This document shows, one piece after another, positions 37,705 to 50,580 of a stretch of DNA of 64,000 bases (the stretch's first letter is position 1; every line of letters begins with the position of its first letter). Origin of the DNA: Dichotomocladium elegans (lineage: Eukaryota > Mucoromycota > Mucoromycetes > Mucorales > Lichtheimiaceae); assembly GCA_025716815.1 (NCBI GenBank), contig JAIXMN010000004.1:1364001-1428000 (forward strand), read 5' to 3'. The position numbers and the translations under genes are program-made. The notes beneath the pieces are model-generated. The model made no database searches, was not told where the DNA came from, and saw only the letters and a list, made by a program, of their open reading frames with translations.

Positions 37705-38225
37705 GCTGCAATAATGATCAGTGGCCGATCGCCTGCTTTTTAGCCTGTGCGCTTCCTATATCGATCATCCCCGAAGCGATTTAAGACGACAAATAGACCT
37801 TTTCTTTTATAATAGGTACTATTACTACTATATTAAATGTGGGGTATGAGCGCTATTGGAGCATTTACGACCGATGGGTCACATTGTAGAGGAAGGATAA
37901 GGTCGTTGGCATGACAGAAGATGGTCTAACGAGATACATCATTTCTAAAAAGTAGAATAAGATTGGCGGTTAGTAGAAGAGGTAAAAGCTAACTGCACTG
38001 CAACGAAAATACGCTTGGAGAGATGATACATAAAGAAATAATAGACATACAAAAGAGAAAGAGCCGGAATAAAAAAAGAACATACGTGAAAATGGGAAAT
38101 ATCAGCAGAGGGTGGTCATAAGGCGTTGGGCATAATCAGTGGAAAAGGTGTTAGAGGAAAAGAAGTAGCGAATAATGAACGAATGATGGAGGGTATAAAC
38201 ATTAGCAAGCGATGAAAGCAGAGCT

Positions 38226-39268
38226 TTAACCGAAATAAGAGCCCTGGTGTGGAGAGTCAGACAAGGAAAATTCGGGAAAAGATGAATGGCGCTTGACATT
38301 GTACGGCTGGATTGGCTGCAGGGTCATGATTGATGGTAGCGAGAAGAACGAGTCGCGTCTGTAGCAGGAGAGAGGAGGGAGATGCTGCGATGAGGAAGGG
38401 TAGAATGAGTCAGGGGTATTCGGAGACAGCAAGATCGAATCTTGGGGTGATTCGAGTGAAGGCACAGGCGAAGGTGGTATCTCGAGCATTTTTCTCCAGG
38501 AAACCGAAATGGGCGAATCAGCAAGGGTGGTCGACGGGGATGAAGCTGGAGTTACTGAGCGCTGCTTCTCGACAGGGAGTTCGTATGGCTTCCACTGGAG
38601 CAATGTGCGCTTAAGGATGGGTCCGTGAGCCATCTTTTGGTGCTTCGTCAAGACAGTTTTACGAGCAAAACTCTTGTTGCAGCCATCATAGCGGCATTGG
38701 TAAGGTCTTCTGCCAGTATGGATGCGGCTGAGAGCGGAGCGAATAATTAGGAGTTAGCTTCTTAAAAGGAAGTTAAGAGACTATTTCCTTACCGATGGCG
38801 TGCGAGCGAGCTACTATCGCTGAAGCTCTTGCCGCAGTCAGGGTGCTCGCATACATGTGGCCTTTCTCCCGAATGAGTACGCATGTGCACTTTAAGTGCA
38901 GAGCGCTGTGACCAAAACGAGTTTAGTGGGATATGCCAAATCGAGCAAAAAAAGGGATAAGCCTACCTGAATGAATCTCTTCCCGCATCCAGCCTCTTCG
39001 CAAGCATATGGTCTGAAAAAGGAAAGTCCAGTTAGCTCCCTGTCGATCGAATCCACAAATCCGGTTTACGAACCGCTCATTCGTATGGATGCGTTGATGT
39101 CGGGCGAGATCCGAGCGACGCCCTAATCATATTGAATCAGTTACCTTGTTCCTTCGCTCAAATAATTAGGGGTTTACCAAAGGTTTTGTTGCACTTGGGT
39201 GCATTGCATCTGTGTTGCTTGTTACCATTTTGTTGCGAGTCAGTGTTGATTAGTTCGAGGATATCCAT
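38226..39268 (-). CDS. Four-finger C2H2 zinc-finger transcription factor
   Basis: Five minus-strand exons, 39178-39268, 39074-39122, 38967-39012, 38793-38905 and 38226-38727, give 266 aa. Four consecutive C2H2 fingers occupy residues 20-140: [93 protein letters not shown]. Linkers TNERPYA, SGERPHV and TGRRPYQ are close to the TGEKP type. Each intron falls inside or between fingers. The C-terminal 120 residues are Ser/Pro-rich ([15 protein letters not shown]). Probably binds a GC-containing site in promoters; target unknown. A TATATAAA lies 310 bp upstream, so the leader likely holds an intron. Confidence 0.92.
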
Positions 39269-39580
39269 GTTGAATTCCTGTTTTCCTGAGGTACCAAAAA
39301 ATTTCAGTTTCAAACACTAGTTATATTGATGCTTTTTTTACCTTGGCTTTTTCTTTTTTGGGTTGAATAGGAACAATAGGCGGAGTTCTTGATTGTTCGG
39401 TTAAGACAGATGGAGATATTTGAGGCTTGATAATACAAAAAGGCAGATGAGCCTTGGAAGACAAGAAGAAAAGTACAATAGGTTTGCGGGCAAGATCAAA
39501 GAGTCTGAATTCTCAGTGGACTCTGGATAGACGCGTTATACACCACTAGGGGTAAAAGGCGGTGCGTCTGTCAAGCTTTA

Positions 39581-39588
39581 TTTATATA
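39581..39588 (-). promoter_or_regulatory. TATA box of the C2H2 gene
   Basis: TATATAAA read on the minus strand, 313 bp upstream of the ATG at 39268. Confidence 0.45.
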
Positions 39589-42500
39589 AGCTGTTGCTTA
39601 GGTGGGAGATTCTTGGAACTTGTAGAAAGGGGTGCGGGGGTGATTGGGGGCTGATTGGAGTGACTGAGGTGTATGTTTTTAAGGAGACAGGACTCTCTGC
39701 TCACAAAGTATGCAAATGTCAGCGTGGAATCCCAAAGTATAGGACACAGGAAAAAGGAGGAGGCAGTGAATAGTCGAACGTTGAGGCCCTTTTTCAGTGC
39801 AACATGCGCTCAAATCCATGTCAAAACAACAAGCATACATGGAGACAAGTGCCTTGCATCTGCAGCGATTGCCAAATCCCTCATATATCCCGAGTGAACT
39901 GCCGAGTGAGATCGGTTTAGTTTCTTTTACGCACCGCTCACTTTGCCTGGACCCTTCTCCTCTGTTTTCTTTTGCGTATTGCACGCCGACTTTGCTTTTG
40001 CACAAATGTATTCTCTAAATGACTTGATTAATTGCTTATTTCTACTGGAATACGTGCTTCGGTGATAAGCATAATATTACACCACGGGTCTAGAGATAGA
40101 GGAAAGTGCATCTCCGATCAATATGCCCGCTTCCGTCGAGATCTCCTTCGTGCCGATAGAAGCCGTCAGTGCGCACTAACTTACTCTCCTTGTCTACCGA
40201 CATTGGAACAATTGTATAAACATGACAACATCGCAACCGAGATTTTACTTGTTCCCGTTCATTGAATGATATACACATATCTTGCATAAATAGGTGATAT
40301 GTCGTAGTGGCTCTTTCAGGAAAGTGTTTATTGCGAAAAGAAGCCGAGGTCTCCCATATTTTCCAACCTCGCCCTACGGTAGCGAAAAAGCACATTTTAT
40401 CTGCTCCGCAGGCTTCACCAATTTTATATACTACGGTCTGCATCCTCTATATCTGTAAAAACTAAGCTATATCTCTTTTTCTTGCTATGAGTCCACAGTT
40501 TTGAGGAAGTGAAAATGCACACTACAATAAAATCGTGTGTGCCAAGCACTCTGTTTATAATTACAAAACCCCTTTCAGGAGTGTTCAGTATACATTACTA
40601 ACAAGAGTAGATATGTCACCCCAAAAATGGATTGTGCACGAACCATGTCTGAAGTAAAAACTCAAAAAAATGCCATCACCATGACGAAAAAAAATCAAAA
40701 GTCCATCGTTGAATGATTCCACATTTGCTCGGCATGATAAAATCCTACAAGCGCGGTGGTACTTCAGGATTACCTTTTCTTCACGCTACCCCTTCTCCCG
40801 CTAACTTCCGTGTTGCAGAAAACCTCGATGTAGTGCGTCGAATATCGTCGAGCTTGTTGGAGACGTCCAAGCGGCCGAAGGGAGACGATGTGGCACCTGT
40901 TTAGGCAAAAAATAAAAGGCGCGGTCGCTAACGGTTCCGATGCTCTCGAATCACACCAGATTATCAACAACCATCCCACTTGGCAATTACCATATCCGTC
41001 CACGTCGTCCATAAGGGAGGGGATACATAATCAAGGAGCGTAAAGTTTGCTAGAAAGTGATGCATACAGTCCTTGAAAACTCTCATATACAATGATATGA
41101 CTTTTTGAGACGCATACAAAAGAAGAAGTAATTAGAAAACATGTCTGCAGGAATACATCTATGAATTAGAATGTAAAAATCTTCATTGCCCACTTGCAGC
41201 CCTGCTGCAGCAAATGATTAAATGACCAAATACCCTTGAACATATTTCTCTGTCGATCGCCAAGCATTTGATTTTGAGAGTATATATATATATATATATT
41301 ACGATGATGTTCGCGATATGACTTACTAAAAACAAGGGGGATAAATACTGGGGTATCGCTTTCCGAGAATAGTAAAGTCGTTAATACTTTCTTTGTTGCA
41401 TTATCATCGCTGCACCGTTTACTGTACATAGTTATTCTTCTACAATAGTAAAGAATATATATACTATATCCACATGCGAACAGTTGATCTATCCATCCAG
41501 ATGGCCGGGAACGCGTTGTCGATTTATCACTTCAGCTAGACAAGAGGGAGTACCCGAGTTATATACACTTATATCTTTGTTACGTTAGGATAGCCACATG
41601 CGCTAGACTATTTGAAGTTTATGACTCTGTATTGTTCTTTCTATCACCATGGTAGTTTCTGTCCTATGTCGTTTTCAGCTCTTCCTTGCAGGGCGCCATG
41701 TATGGTAGCCTTAATAAAGGAAAGTTGATCGACACGGGCTCCTCTACATGGCCAATCATTTTACAGCATTTTCATAACAGAAGCTTCTCCAACAGTTTCT
41801 TTTTTCTATGTCGTCTCTACAGGTTGCGCGTAACTAATTTATCCGTGGTCAGCATTAGCCTACGAAAATATCAAAATCGGCCGAGATCATGTACGTGGCC
41901 TTCATATTTTATATCTGATTGCTCTTCAATACTCGGATGCTATTTCGTATTATAGACGACCTCACTGCTGAGAAGTACATTTTTTAGAGGAATATGCACA
42001 CTTCAGGTGTTAGACGCAGATGCAGTGGGATGACTCCTTTGACGGCGTACGATCGAACTTCTAGATAAAAGCGGGGGACAGATGCGGCGTGGATCTGTCA
42101 ACCTAACCTCCTCCTGCCGTACTCCTTTCTGTAGATACCCACAAAACTAACCAGTAGTGTCTCTCGGGATTCCCAAAATTGCTTTGCCTGTGCCAACTGC
42201 ATGTTCAGCGGAAGTGTCCCTGCAGGATCCAGTTTTGTTTGCAAAGGCAACCAAATATCCCTACTGCCAACTTTCCCCTGGTTACTAGGGCTAAACTCTC
42301 CTCTGGTAGTTCATCGAACATATTACTCTGGATTTTGACCCGTACGAGAGTCGAATAAAAAAGGTATTATAGAGTTCTTAAAGCGTCAGGGAAGCTCCCG
42401 CTGTCGCTTGATGTCCTCGTGCTTCTTCTTTATATCTACTGCCATTATTCCCGCACATCGAAAACTCAATTAGTTGAATGACTTGGTTGCATACTATACA

Positions 42501-45070
42501 AGAAATCACATTGTGATTATCTCACACATATACCCTTGATACTTTTAGACCGTTTATAGGTTTGTTTATTTTTTACATAAAGATTGTATACATACATATT
42601 CAAAAAACGTGGAAATTGTATCAAGAACATGTCTGAAAGAAAATAAATAGTTGTTAAATGAAACTTAGTTTCTTTTTAAGGATTTCTGCTTGAGGCAAAA
42701 GAGTTGTACGTATATGCACTATTTCCAAAATCAAAAGTCGTGCGCGCTGTCTGAAGTTTGCCATGAAGTTGGAGATGAACCTCCTTCAAGCAACTAGAAC
42801 GTAAATAAATAGGACTTGCCGCCAATTCTAAAATCGCAGGATTACAAAAATAGAAATCGCAGTTGCCCAGGAATCTTTGCGGCATGATGGCAAATTAAAA
42901 AAGTCGCATGCCATCCAATCCAGAAGTCACAAGAATCAGTTCTATAGAAATACATCAGCCTTTTCGGGTCTACCCATCCTTCTCTATAGACATCTAACAG
43001 TCTAATGAGCATTCACTATAGCCATACGAATAAGTAGAACCTGAGCCTCTTGCATCCATCTTCGCCAGGTAGTATCAAAAGTAGCAGGGCTGTACAGCGA
43101 AATAAGGGGAATTCACGAGAATTTTGAATCGTTCCATGATCCAACACTGCAAAGACATCGCCAAGTGTCTTTAGTGATCCTTTCCATGAGAAAAAATTAG
43201 CTTTTACAGAATCTAAGAAATACATCCCCCAGTACTTTATATGAAGTTAAACTGCTATATATTTTCGATAAAGAGAGGAATGTATTTCTGCTCCAATAGA
43301 TCGAATTTATAAACACTGAAGGACATCCTTATTAGGACGAATGGACAATAAATATGCTGTAATGGCGTGGAAGCAATTCGAAATTCCTGAGAGAGAAAGA
43401 CTACAGAATAACCAAAAGACTGACCTCCAATATGGGGAGATCTAGAGGTTCCTATTGAAGCCCATGTTATAAACATGAATCGATGGTTGGAAGAATACAA
43501 ACAAAATAAGTTAATAGAGGATTGCGTCAGCGCCCTCCTCAAAAGCAAGCAACTGGTCGATACTTTTTGCCGGCGTTGCCATTGCGACCATTCGATAAGG
43601 ATTGTGCGGGTATGGGGACAACATATGCTTTTTTAGGATTTAAACCGGAGGATAATGGGTTGTATCCGTCATCCCGGCTGGTCGCTTGGGCTGGTCTTTG
43701 GGATATGACAAATTTTTACCGCCTCCGGGCGCTATATGCTGTATTAACATCATGCATGCAGCACGTTCTGCAAGAAAACACCAAGAAGATAAGGTTCACT
43801 TCTGTTGCGGAAGAATTCATAATCACATTTTCATGGTGCCGTGGAATGTGGATGGGACCACAAATGCTCTTCTCTCCCCTCCCCTCCCCTCGCAGTTTCT
43901 TTTTCGGATAATACTTGTACCATTCTATCTTTTACTTTAAGAAGGCAGACATTTGAATGTATGTTGGCGACAAAAAGCATCGAGAACACACGATCTGAGC
44001 GCATATATATGCTGAGCCAATCTGTGGTGTCGGATCCGGCACTTTCTCAAGCGTGGCGAAAAGTGTTTGGAAGAATACTTGATCGGTGAGTTCAAGACCA
44101 GCAAACGCTACCCTCCGAGCGAGCGTCGAAGAGTTTCGGCAAATATATGCCGGAGGGCTAGATCACAGAGAACAATGATTTCCCATGCCGATTAACGTGG
44201 AAAAATGCTAGTTATGTACAGTATCTTCGGAATGACTTAAAAGTGTGGGTCATGTTTTTTGTTGACTAAACGAATTTTACGTTGTATGCGCCGTATTGCT
44301 CCCTATTAAAAATTTATTTTGAAAAGTGTATCCTGACCCAATAAGTGTCTCTAAAAATAATAGGTCATATGTTCACGCAAGCGTCATCGTACCCTGTCTT
44401 TGGGCACTGGGCTTTCCCCCAAGAACTGTGCTATCTTTGATTACGGCATACGCTTGTTGCCATACCCCCATACTATTAGGCATCGAACGCTTAATACGTA
44501 ATCTGATATGCATCCCGATGGGAACGGGTTGCCGTTTCGCGAACGTTATGACAACTGACTAACTTGTCAACAGTGACCATCTTCCAGATTGTCACTTGAT
44601 GTTGAGTGGACTTCATGGCACCAATTATAAGAAAATTGCCTTTTTCATTCCTATTCTCGTTCCAGCTGGCATCCAAATTATGATCCCGCTGGCTTTTCTT
44701 TTACCATGACTATCGTTCGATGCCGTCTGTTTCCATTGGTTGTAAAACAATAAACTATTACTTCAATCCTAAGGCGTAGGGATGTTGTCGAGAACGCAAT
44801 GAATTGTGAATTGCTAATTGGTATTGTTTGAACGCCACAAATATATATCCTGCAACTCACAGAACCTAGCCCTGCTTTTTGCTGGTTATCGTTCTAATAG
44901 TTTCCTGGCAGGGGCCTGATTGCCAAACCAGCATTACGCGGTCTTCAGGCGCAATACTGTACTGTACCGGGGATACAGCCCCAATGATTTATGGTACCCG
45001 CTCTCGCCTTCGCTAATTGCCAGGGGGGAATCTGCACAGTCCAGCAGATAGACGCCAGCAGGTCAGTCAA
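39589..45070. other. 5.5-kb gene-poor region
   Basis: No frame here has coding character I trust on either strand, and I see no tRNA, rRNA or recognisable transposon. AT-rich; includes an (AT)n run at 41281-41299 and a C-rich run at 43869. It may be degraded mobile DNA. Confidence 0.5.
41281..41299. repeat. (TA)n microsatellite
   Basis: Nine TA units in the gene-poor region. Confidence 0.85.
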
Positions 45071-45077
45071 TATAAAA
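45071..45077 (+). promoter_or_regulatory. Possible TATA box of folliculin gene
   Basis: TATAAAA 241 bp before the ATG at 45318. Confidence 0.4.
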
Positions 45078-45152
45078 CATCATCTAACCTTACCTAAAAC
45101 GCAGCCGGACGTGTAAAAGACCAGCTCCTTGCTCTTCGTGAGCAGCTTCTCT

Positions 45153-45177
45153 AAATAAATAAATAAATAAATAAAAC
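45153..45177. repeat. (AAAT)n microsatellite
   Basis: Six AAAT units in the leader region of the folliculin homologue. Confidence 0.85.
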
Positions 45178-45317
45178 ATATGGATTCGCGGTCTTTTATT
45201 CGTAGTTGGAGGGCGCGTGATCCTTCTCCCTATCTCGATTGACACAAAGCTTTTCCTTGACTCAATCGTTCCTCTGCAGGCTCGATTGTGGCAAGCTGTT
45301 CTTTTATTATATCTGTT

Positions 45318-46890
45318 ATGAACGCACTAATTGCTTTGCTACATTTCTGCGAAGTACATGGACCATGTGTTGTGTTCTGCACCCAAACAATGCACAATGC
45401 GGACACCCATGCTATCGATAATTCAGCGGCTACCAACGATATTCCTGCTTCAAAGATCACCATGTCGGACACAATCAATATACCCACAAACGATGCTGAT
45501 AGGCATCAATGGAATGCGCCAACTGCTTTACCAGATTCTCTTTCTTCAACTTCTACGACTGACCCGCCAACACCACCCAACACAACCACTGGGTCGCCGC
45601 GTGTATCCTCGCCATCTCTACGGAAGAGTAAGAACAATTCAATACAGCAACAGAGATCATGTCGTCCGAGCCAAGCGACCTCGTGTGCAGCCTGCTCAGC
45701 TCAAATGCCGTCTGTGATATCCAGCAAAGACGGTGTTTCCGCGGAAGCAAAATTAATAGTGATTAAGGACGATGAGGATCGGTCAGTTGAATATGTTGGG
45801 TCGAAATCACCCCAGCAACTACACCTCTATAAGGCTGTGCGGCTTTCCTGTGTACGAAGGTTAGGCTGAGAGCAAAGGAAAAAGAGGTCATCAGCTGGAT
45901 ATGAGATACTGAGCGTCGGACCCACTCTTTCCCCCCTATCCAACACTCAGCCTTACCACGGAATTCTGTCCGGGAAGGGAGGGTCCGGTCTTATTCGGTG
46001 ATGATCAGAACGGATACGTGATGAGCTACCTGTTTAAGATTCGTGATGTTCAAGCCAGGGGCGAAGCACGTTTCTATGCGATCATGATCCTTATGACCGA
46101 CCGGGTCTTCCTGGTCTCTTGCTGGCCATTTCTTGTGAGGTGGGCATGGGTGTATGGATAAGCAACAATGCCTTCTTACTGAATTTAAATCTCCCTCCTA
46201 GCTCATTCCGATCCATGGCCATCAACTTGCAAGAAAAAGCCGACGCTGTTTTCCAACGGGAGAAGGAAACTCGTGAGCGGATACACCCCTTCTCCAATCG
46301 CCGGGTGGCACCCATGTCACAAGGTATAACAAAGAATCAGCAAGCTTTTGGTTGGTGCTTATTCATGCAAATAAGAGCAATTTTTTCGTCGAAGGAGCAA
46401 CAGTGCTGCACTCCGGTCATTAGTTGACCTCTTAGGCACCAAGGTGACAATCACAAGACCATAGACAATCTGTCTCTAAGCTCATATTTTTTCTCTTGCA
46501 GGATATATATCTTCAAATCCATGCTCAATTTAGCTACATTCTGAAGGTATCCTCTAGGAGACGGATGGAAAAAATAACGCCAGGAAGAAGTGCCAGTGCG
46601 GCCTACCTCAAAATGGTAACCTGATAAGAGGTCTTTGTGGTAGTAACTCTGACGTTTGGTCTTCTTTAGCGTGATGAATACCACCGGCAGAATAATATAT
46701 GCCAACAAGACCAGCAAAGGGAGCAAGAAAAGGGGTCTACCATTGTTGCTCATCACCCTCCTGTCTCCAATACCTCAGCGCTAAACTGCACAAAATCTGC
46801 ATCGTGATGCAGCACATGAACCAAACATTTCTCAGCATCAATGATATTTTAGATACCCATCTCATATCCAAAGGGGACATTTCGTACTAG
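45318..46890 (+). CDS. LST7: Folliculin (FLCN/Lst7) homologue, 3' end uncertain
   Basis: Subunit of the Lst4-Lst7/FNIP-FLCN complex, a GAP acting on Rag GTPases in amino-acid signalling to TORC1 at the vacuole. Exons read: 45318-45859, 45951-46139, 46202-46323, 46376-46443, 46502-46615, 46691-46762 and 46813-46890, 394 aa. The start is typical: MNALIALLHFCEVHGPCVVF. Then a disordered Ser/Thr/Pro insert, CAACSAQMPS, and the longin-domain core: CPGREGPVLFGDDQNGYVMS, ARFYAIMILMTDRVFLVSCW, SFRSMAINLQEKADAVFQRE, ALRSLVDLLGTK/DIYLQIHAQFSYIL. Up to 46615 the model is firm. The last two exons are weak, and a coding-looking frame at 46941-47090 (SFENVLRYMHELARRLERYN) may be a further exon. A missing C-terminal DENN half would resemble short yeast Lst7. 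Confidence 0.8.
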
Positions 46891-47198
46891 TATCATATAT
46901 TTCCTCTTTTGATTTCTCGCATTATTCCTCAAAAGTTCTTATGGAAGCCACGTCCAAGGAAGAAGGGGCTTTGGGTTTTACGATGTCATTTGAAAATGTT
47001 CTTAGATATATGCATGAACTTGCGCGTCGGCTAGAACGCTACAATCATTCGAGTACTCCAATGACAGGGCGTGAGGGGTGGAAAAGTGTTAAAGTACGGT
47101 ATCATAATAAATATTCAAGTTTATCATCTGATATCGGGAATGGGTGGAACAGTTTATTTGAACAGCGGGTCGCCGTCATCGCTAAAGCTACTCTGTCT

Positions 47199-48854
47199 TT
47201 AACTGAGGCTTTTCTGAAGATCGTTGTTCAGAGTTGGCCGGACGGCACATTCAAACATTGCATTAATCTCCTCGATGGATTTTCCTCGGGTTTCCGGAAC
47301 ATAATACATAGTGAATACAGCAGAAAAAAATAGGACAGATCCAAAAATGAAGAAAGAGGATGAATGGAGGTGATCCATCAGTTTCGGAAACACGAGAGCG
47401 ACGAGGAAATTGGCTCCCCAATTAATCCCGGTTGCTACAGCGGTCATCGCCGAAGCGGCGTGCGTGGGGGCGATTTCAGATGTCAGGAGCCAGGGGATTG
47501 GACCGAGACCTATCGCGAAGAAGGTGACGAAGAGAAATACGGAAGCAACCAGGAGAGCGGATATGCTGAACAAACCAGCAACTGCCAGTATGAATGCAGC
47601 GATGCAACCCCCTGTCTGAGCGATGATGAGAAGAACTTTCCGCCCGGCCTTGTCCATTAGATACACTGAAACAATTGTAACAATAAGATTGACACCAGAC
47701 GTGCTGATGGCCATGTAGATAGATGTTTTGCTGTCGAACGCCTCCTTGAAGATGATTGTTGAGTAATACATGACGCCATTCACAGCAGAGAATTGTTGCA
47801 CAGCGTGAAGAATGACGACAATCAACGTGATTTTGCGAACCACGCGATCATAGAAAAGGTCAATGATTCCATAGGCCTTCTTGCTAGTGTCGGCCTCTAT
47901 AATTCCAATGCTTTTCTCAAAATCCGTGCCATCTTTTGTAAAAGAAGATGCCTCCACCGCTTCAAGAGCGTTGCTGCTCCGCTGACCATCGATAATATCG
48001 TTCAGCTCTTTGTCAATATTACTTTCTTTGCCGCGGAGCTTTTGTAATGCTGTCCGTGCGCCATCGATATCATTCACCGATACTAGGTACCGTGGAGATT
48101 CGACGCAAAACTTCATCACAGCGACCTGAGTAATAGCCGGAACCAGGACAAGTCCGTAATTAATTCTCCAGAGAGGAACAGAGTTGAGACCAAGACCAAT
48201 CAGGTTCGATAATAGAATCCCGATCACAATAAACAATCTACACGGAAAAATAATTCAGTCGCACAGTAGGATGAGAGGGAAGGACAATGCTACATTTACT
48301 GGTTCAACGTTCCCATGGCACCTCTGCTCTTGATCGTAGATATTTCTCCATTATATGTAGGCGTGGCGACGGACCCCATGCCGCATGACATCCCGGAGAA
48401 AAACCGACCAGCCGCGAACATCACGGGCGATGTTGCAAATGCCATCAACAGCGAACCAAAAATCCAACCAGTGTTGGCATACATGATGGTATTTACTCGT
48501 CCAAACTTCGTTAGAAAATAGGATGCACTAAAACTTGCGACGAGGCCTCCAAGGCAAAATGTCGAAACAGCAATACCCCTATCGCAGATTGCAAGGTTTT
48601 TTGTTGAATAATATTTATAAAATGACAGACTGGATGTGATAGTTCAAGAATATTTACCATAGCAGAGAATCCATTGGCAAACAGTCAGGGAGAAAGTGAT
48701 TATTCACATGAGCGGCGCCATTCGTACAGCCATAGGTAGCCTCTCCTGGAATATTTGGCGAACCAATGGTCCAGCCATTGCTGAATGACCCGATGCATGA
48801 TGCAACCACGCAGAATACCATATAACGCGGGTATTTCGCCTTGCGTGAATCCAT
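47199..48854 (-). CDS. MFS hexose transporter (GLUT/HXT type)
   Basis: Plasma-membrane sugar porter of 12 spans. Three minus-strand exons, 48658-48854, 48300-48578 and 47199-48237, give 504 aa. Sugar-transporter signatures are present: FGRVNTIMYANTGWIFG after span 2, GRFFSGMSCGMGSVATPTYN (the GRxxxGxxxG type motif), ESPRYLVSVND after span 6, QQFSAVNGVMYYSTIIF in span 7, DKAGRKVLLI after span 8, and VPETRGKSIEEI at the end. The QQFSAVNGVMYYS and PETRGKS forms are closest to animal GLUT-like fungal hexose carriers. The long central loop (about 80 aa, NALEAVEASSFTKDGTDFEK) is typical. Substrate is not deducible; glucose or related hexose is likely. Its 3' end faces the folliculin gene. Confidence 0.93.
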
Positions 48855-49176
48855 TTTTATAGCGGCAATCGTAAAAGTGAGAAGAGAAAAGGAGATAAAG
48901 AAAGAGCGAATGAGACGCTAGTGAACAAGGGCAAAGAAGAAGTTCAGTCAACAAATTCGAATCATTATACGAACTAGTTAATTTCCCTCGCTTCATTTCC
49001 TTGCTCTGGAATACCAAATATCGACAAAAAAATATTCCTATTGACATCTTGCTACGGAGGTGAACCTATTTCTGCGTCTCTCTCTATATTTAATATATAT
49101 GTACTTTGTTGGATTTAGACAGTTATTTAGACAACTCAAGAACACTACATGTCTACAATGATTTGAGCAAAAAGCT

Positions 49177-50580
49177 TTACATGATGTTACAACTTTCTTG
49201 CCAACTATTTGTTGAATCTTTTTTTTGAAGTTCTCGAATGCGCTGCTTCGCAAGTGGATCGTCTTTGTCCGCCGCTAGCTTGAGCCACCGCTTTGCCTCG
49301 TCGAGGTTCTTTTCCGTACCAATTCCGTGCTCCTTATAGTACGCCATTGCAACCATTGCACGTACGTTACCCTTATTTGCTGCTCGATCAGCCCAGAAAT
49401 ATGCCACGCTAGGATTTTCCGAAAGATGCCAACGTGATAAAAAGAATTCTGCATCTGGTTCGCCCTTTGAGGCGGCCTTTTCAGCCCAATGTAATGCTTG
49501 CGCTTGATTAGCTTTGCATCCCAAGTTCCCGGTTGCATAAGCGAGGGCGAGACGATATTGAGAGGGGGAGTATCCGAGATCAGCTGCCTTGTGGTAAAGC
49601 TGAAGAGAGTATTCCAAGTCAGGCACTAGAGCATAGCCGGGTGTTTCGTATGCAGCCGCTAATGTATGGAGAATCTCGGGTTCCGGGGCGTTGGGGTCAC
49701 TTAGAACAGCACGTTTGAGCCATGATACGCCTTGGCGCCGTTCTTGCCCTTCTCGCTGAAGCATCATCATCCCGAGTTTGTACATAGCTGGCACAAACCC
49801 CAACCTTGCTGACTTGCGCAGGTAATGTGCCGCCTGGAGCATGTTTTTCGTCGTTCCAATTCCGAACTGGTAGCAGACTGCAACACGGTATGTACACTCC
49901 GGATCGTGCTGCTTGGATCCCAGCCAATACGAATGGAAAGCTTTCGGAGCGCTTTTCTCAACATTGAAGGCACCTTCGCCGTAGCAGTTACCGAGATATA
50001 GTTGCGCAGGAGAATATCCCGGTTTACTGACGCCGTGGGGGGCAGCAAGTCGCTTAATAAGTTGAATAGCAGCCGTAACAAGCTGCATAGTATCACTGTC
50101 GCTTTCTTCTTTCTTCTGGAGTTCGCTGAGCAGCCATCTCGCTTTTGCGAATTGATCATCTGGATCTGTCGCGGCGTTGGCGTCGTCGTACAGCTGCTGC
50201 AGAGAAATCGTAGGAGCTGTGAATATCTCTTTATGTATCATCTCTTGGGTTATTCTCGCGCTTGCTTCAACCTGATGATCTTGGGGAATTCCTGGTGGTG
50301 TTTTCGGGAGCGGTTTCGAGCCAACGTTAGATTCTTGCGTGTTAGACGATCCATGTCGGCGTAATTTGATGCGTATAAATGGTTTCTGTTGAGAAGGATT
50401 TGCAGTAGCCGATGTGAAATTTAAACTGTCGCGTAGGATGCTAGTTCTGGACGAGAAAGCCTTTGCAGGAGTAGTTATGGCCTCTGCTGCCGAGAGAGCT
50501 TTCTGAATCTTTGTACTAGCATCTGTTTTGCCGGATTGGGTGATTGCACCAGCGCTCTCAACGTTTTGGAGGGTCGCCAT
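49177..50580 (-). CDS. Sel1-repeat protein with CaaX box (Chs4/Skt5-like)
   Basis: One exon, 467 aa. The N-terminal 130 residues are disordered (Ser/Thr/Lys). From residue 150 there are seven or so Sel1-like repeats: PAQLYLGNCYGEGAFNVEKS, ECTYRVAVCYQFGIGTTKNM, PAMYKLGMMMLQREGQERRQ, PSQYRLALAYATGNLG, DAEFFLSRWHLSENP, RAMVAMAYYKEHGIGTEKNL. The last four residues, CNIM, form a CaaX box. Yeast Chs4/Skt5, the activator of chitin synthase III at the bud neck, has the same Sel1 array and a CaaX end, so a role in chitin synthase activation or septum-site targeting is likely (family inference). Other Sel1 proteins cannot be excluded. Start is the first ATG. Confidence 0.82.
   Translation of the reverse strand: MATLQNVESAGAITQSGKTDASTKIQKALSAAEAITTPAKAFSSRTSILRDSLNFTSATANPSQQKPFIRIKLRRHGSSNTQESNVGSKPLPKTPPGIPQDHQVEASARITQEMIHKEIFTAPTISLQQLYDDANAATDPDDQFAKARWLLSELQKKEESDSDTMQLVTAAIQLIKRLAAPHGVSKPGYSPAQLYLGNCYGEGAFNVEKSAPKAFHSYWLGSKQHDPECTYRVAVCYQFGIGTTKNMLQAAHYLRKSARLGFVPAMYKLGMMMLQREGQERRQGVSWLKRAVLSDPNAPEPEILHTLAAAYETPGYALVPDLEYSLQLYHKAADLGYSPSQYRLALAYATGNLGCKANQAQALHWAEKAASKGEPDAEFFLSRWHLSENPSVAYFWADRAANKGNVRAMVAMAYYKEHGIGTEKNLDEAKRWLKLAADKDDPLAKQRIRELQKKDSTNSWQESCNIM

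Noticed and set aside
43522..43911. Plus-strand 129-codon open frame
   Set aside because: Reads smoothly in part but has no recognisable motif, no promoter signal and no splice-supported extension.
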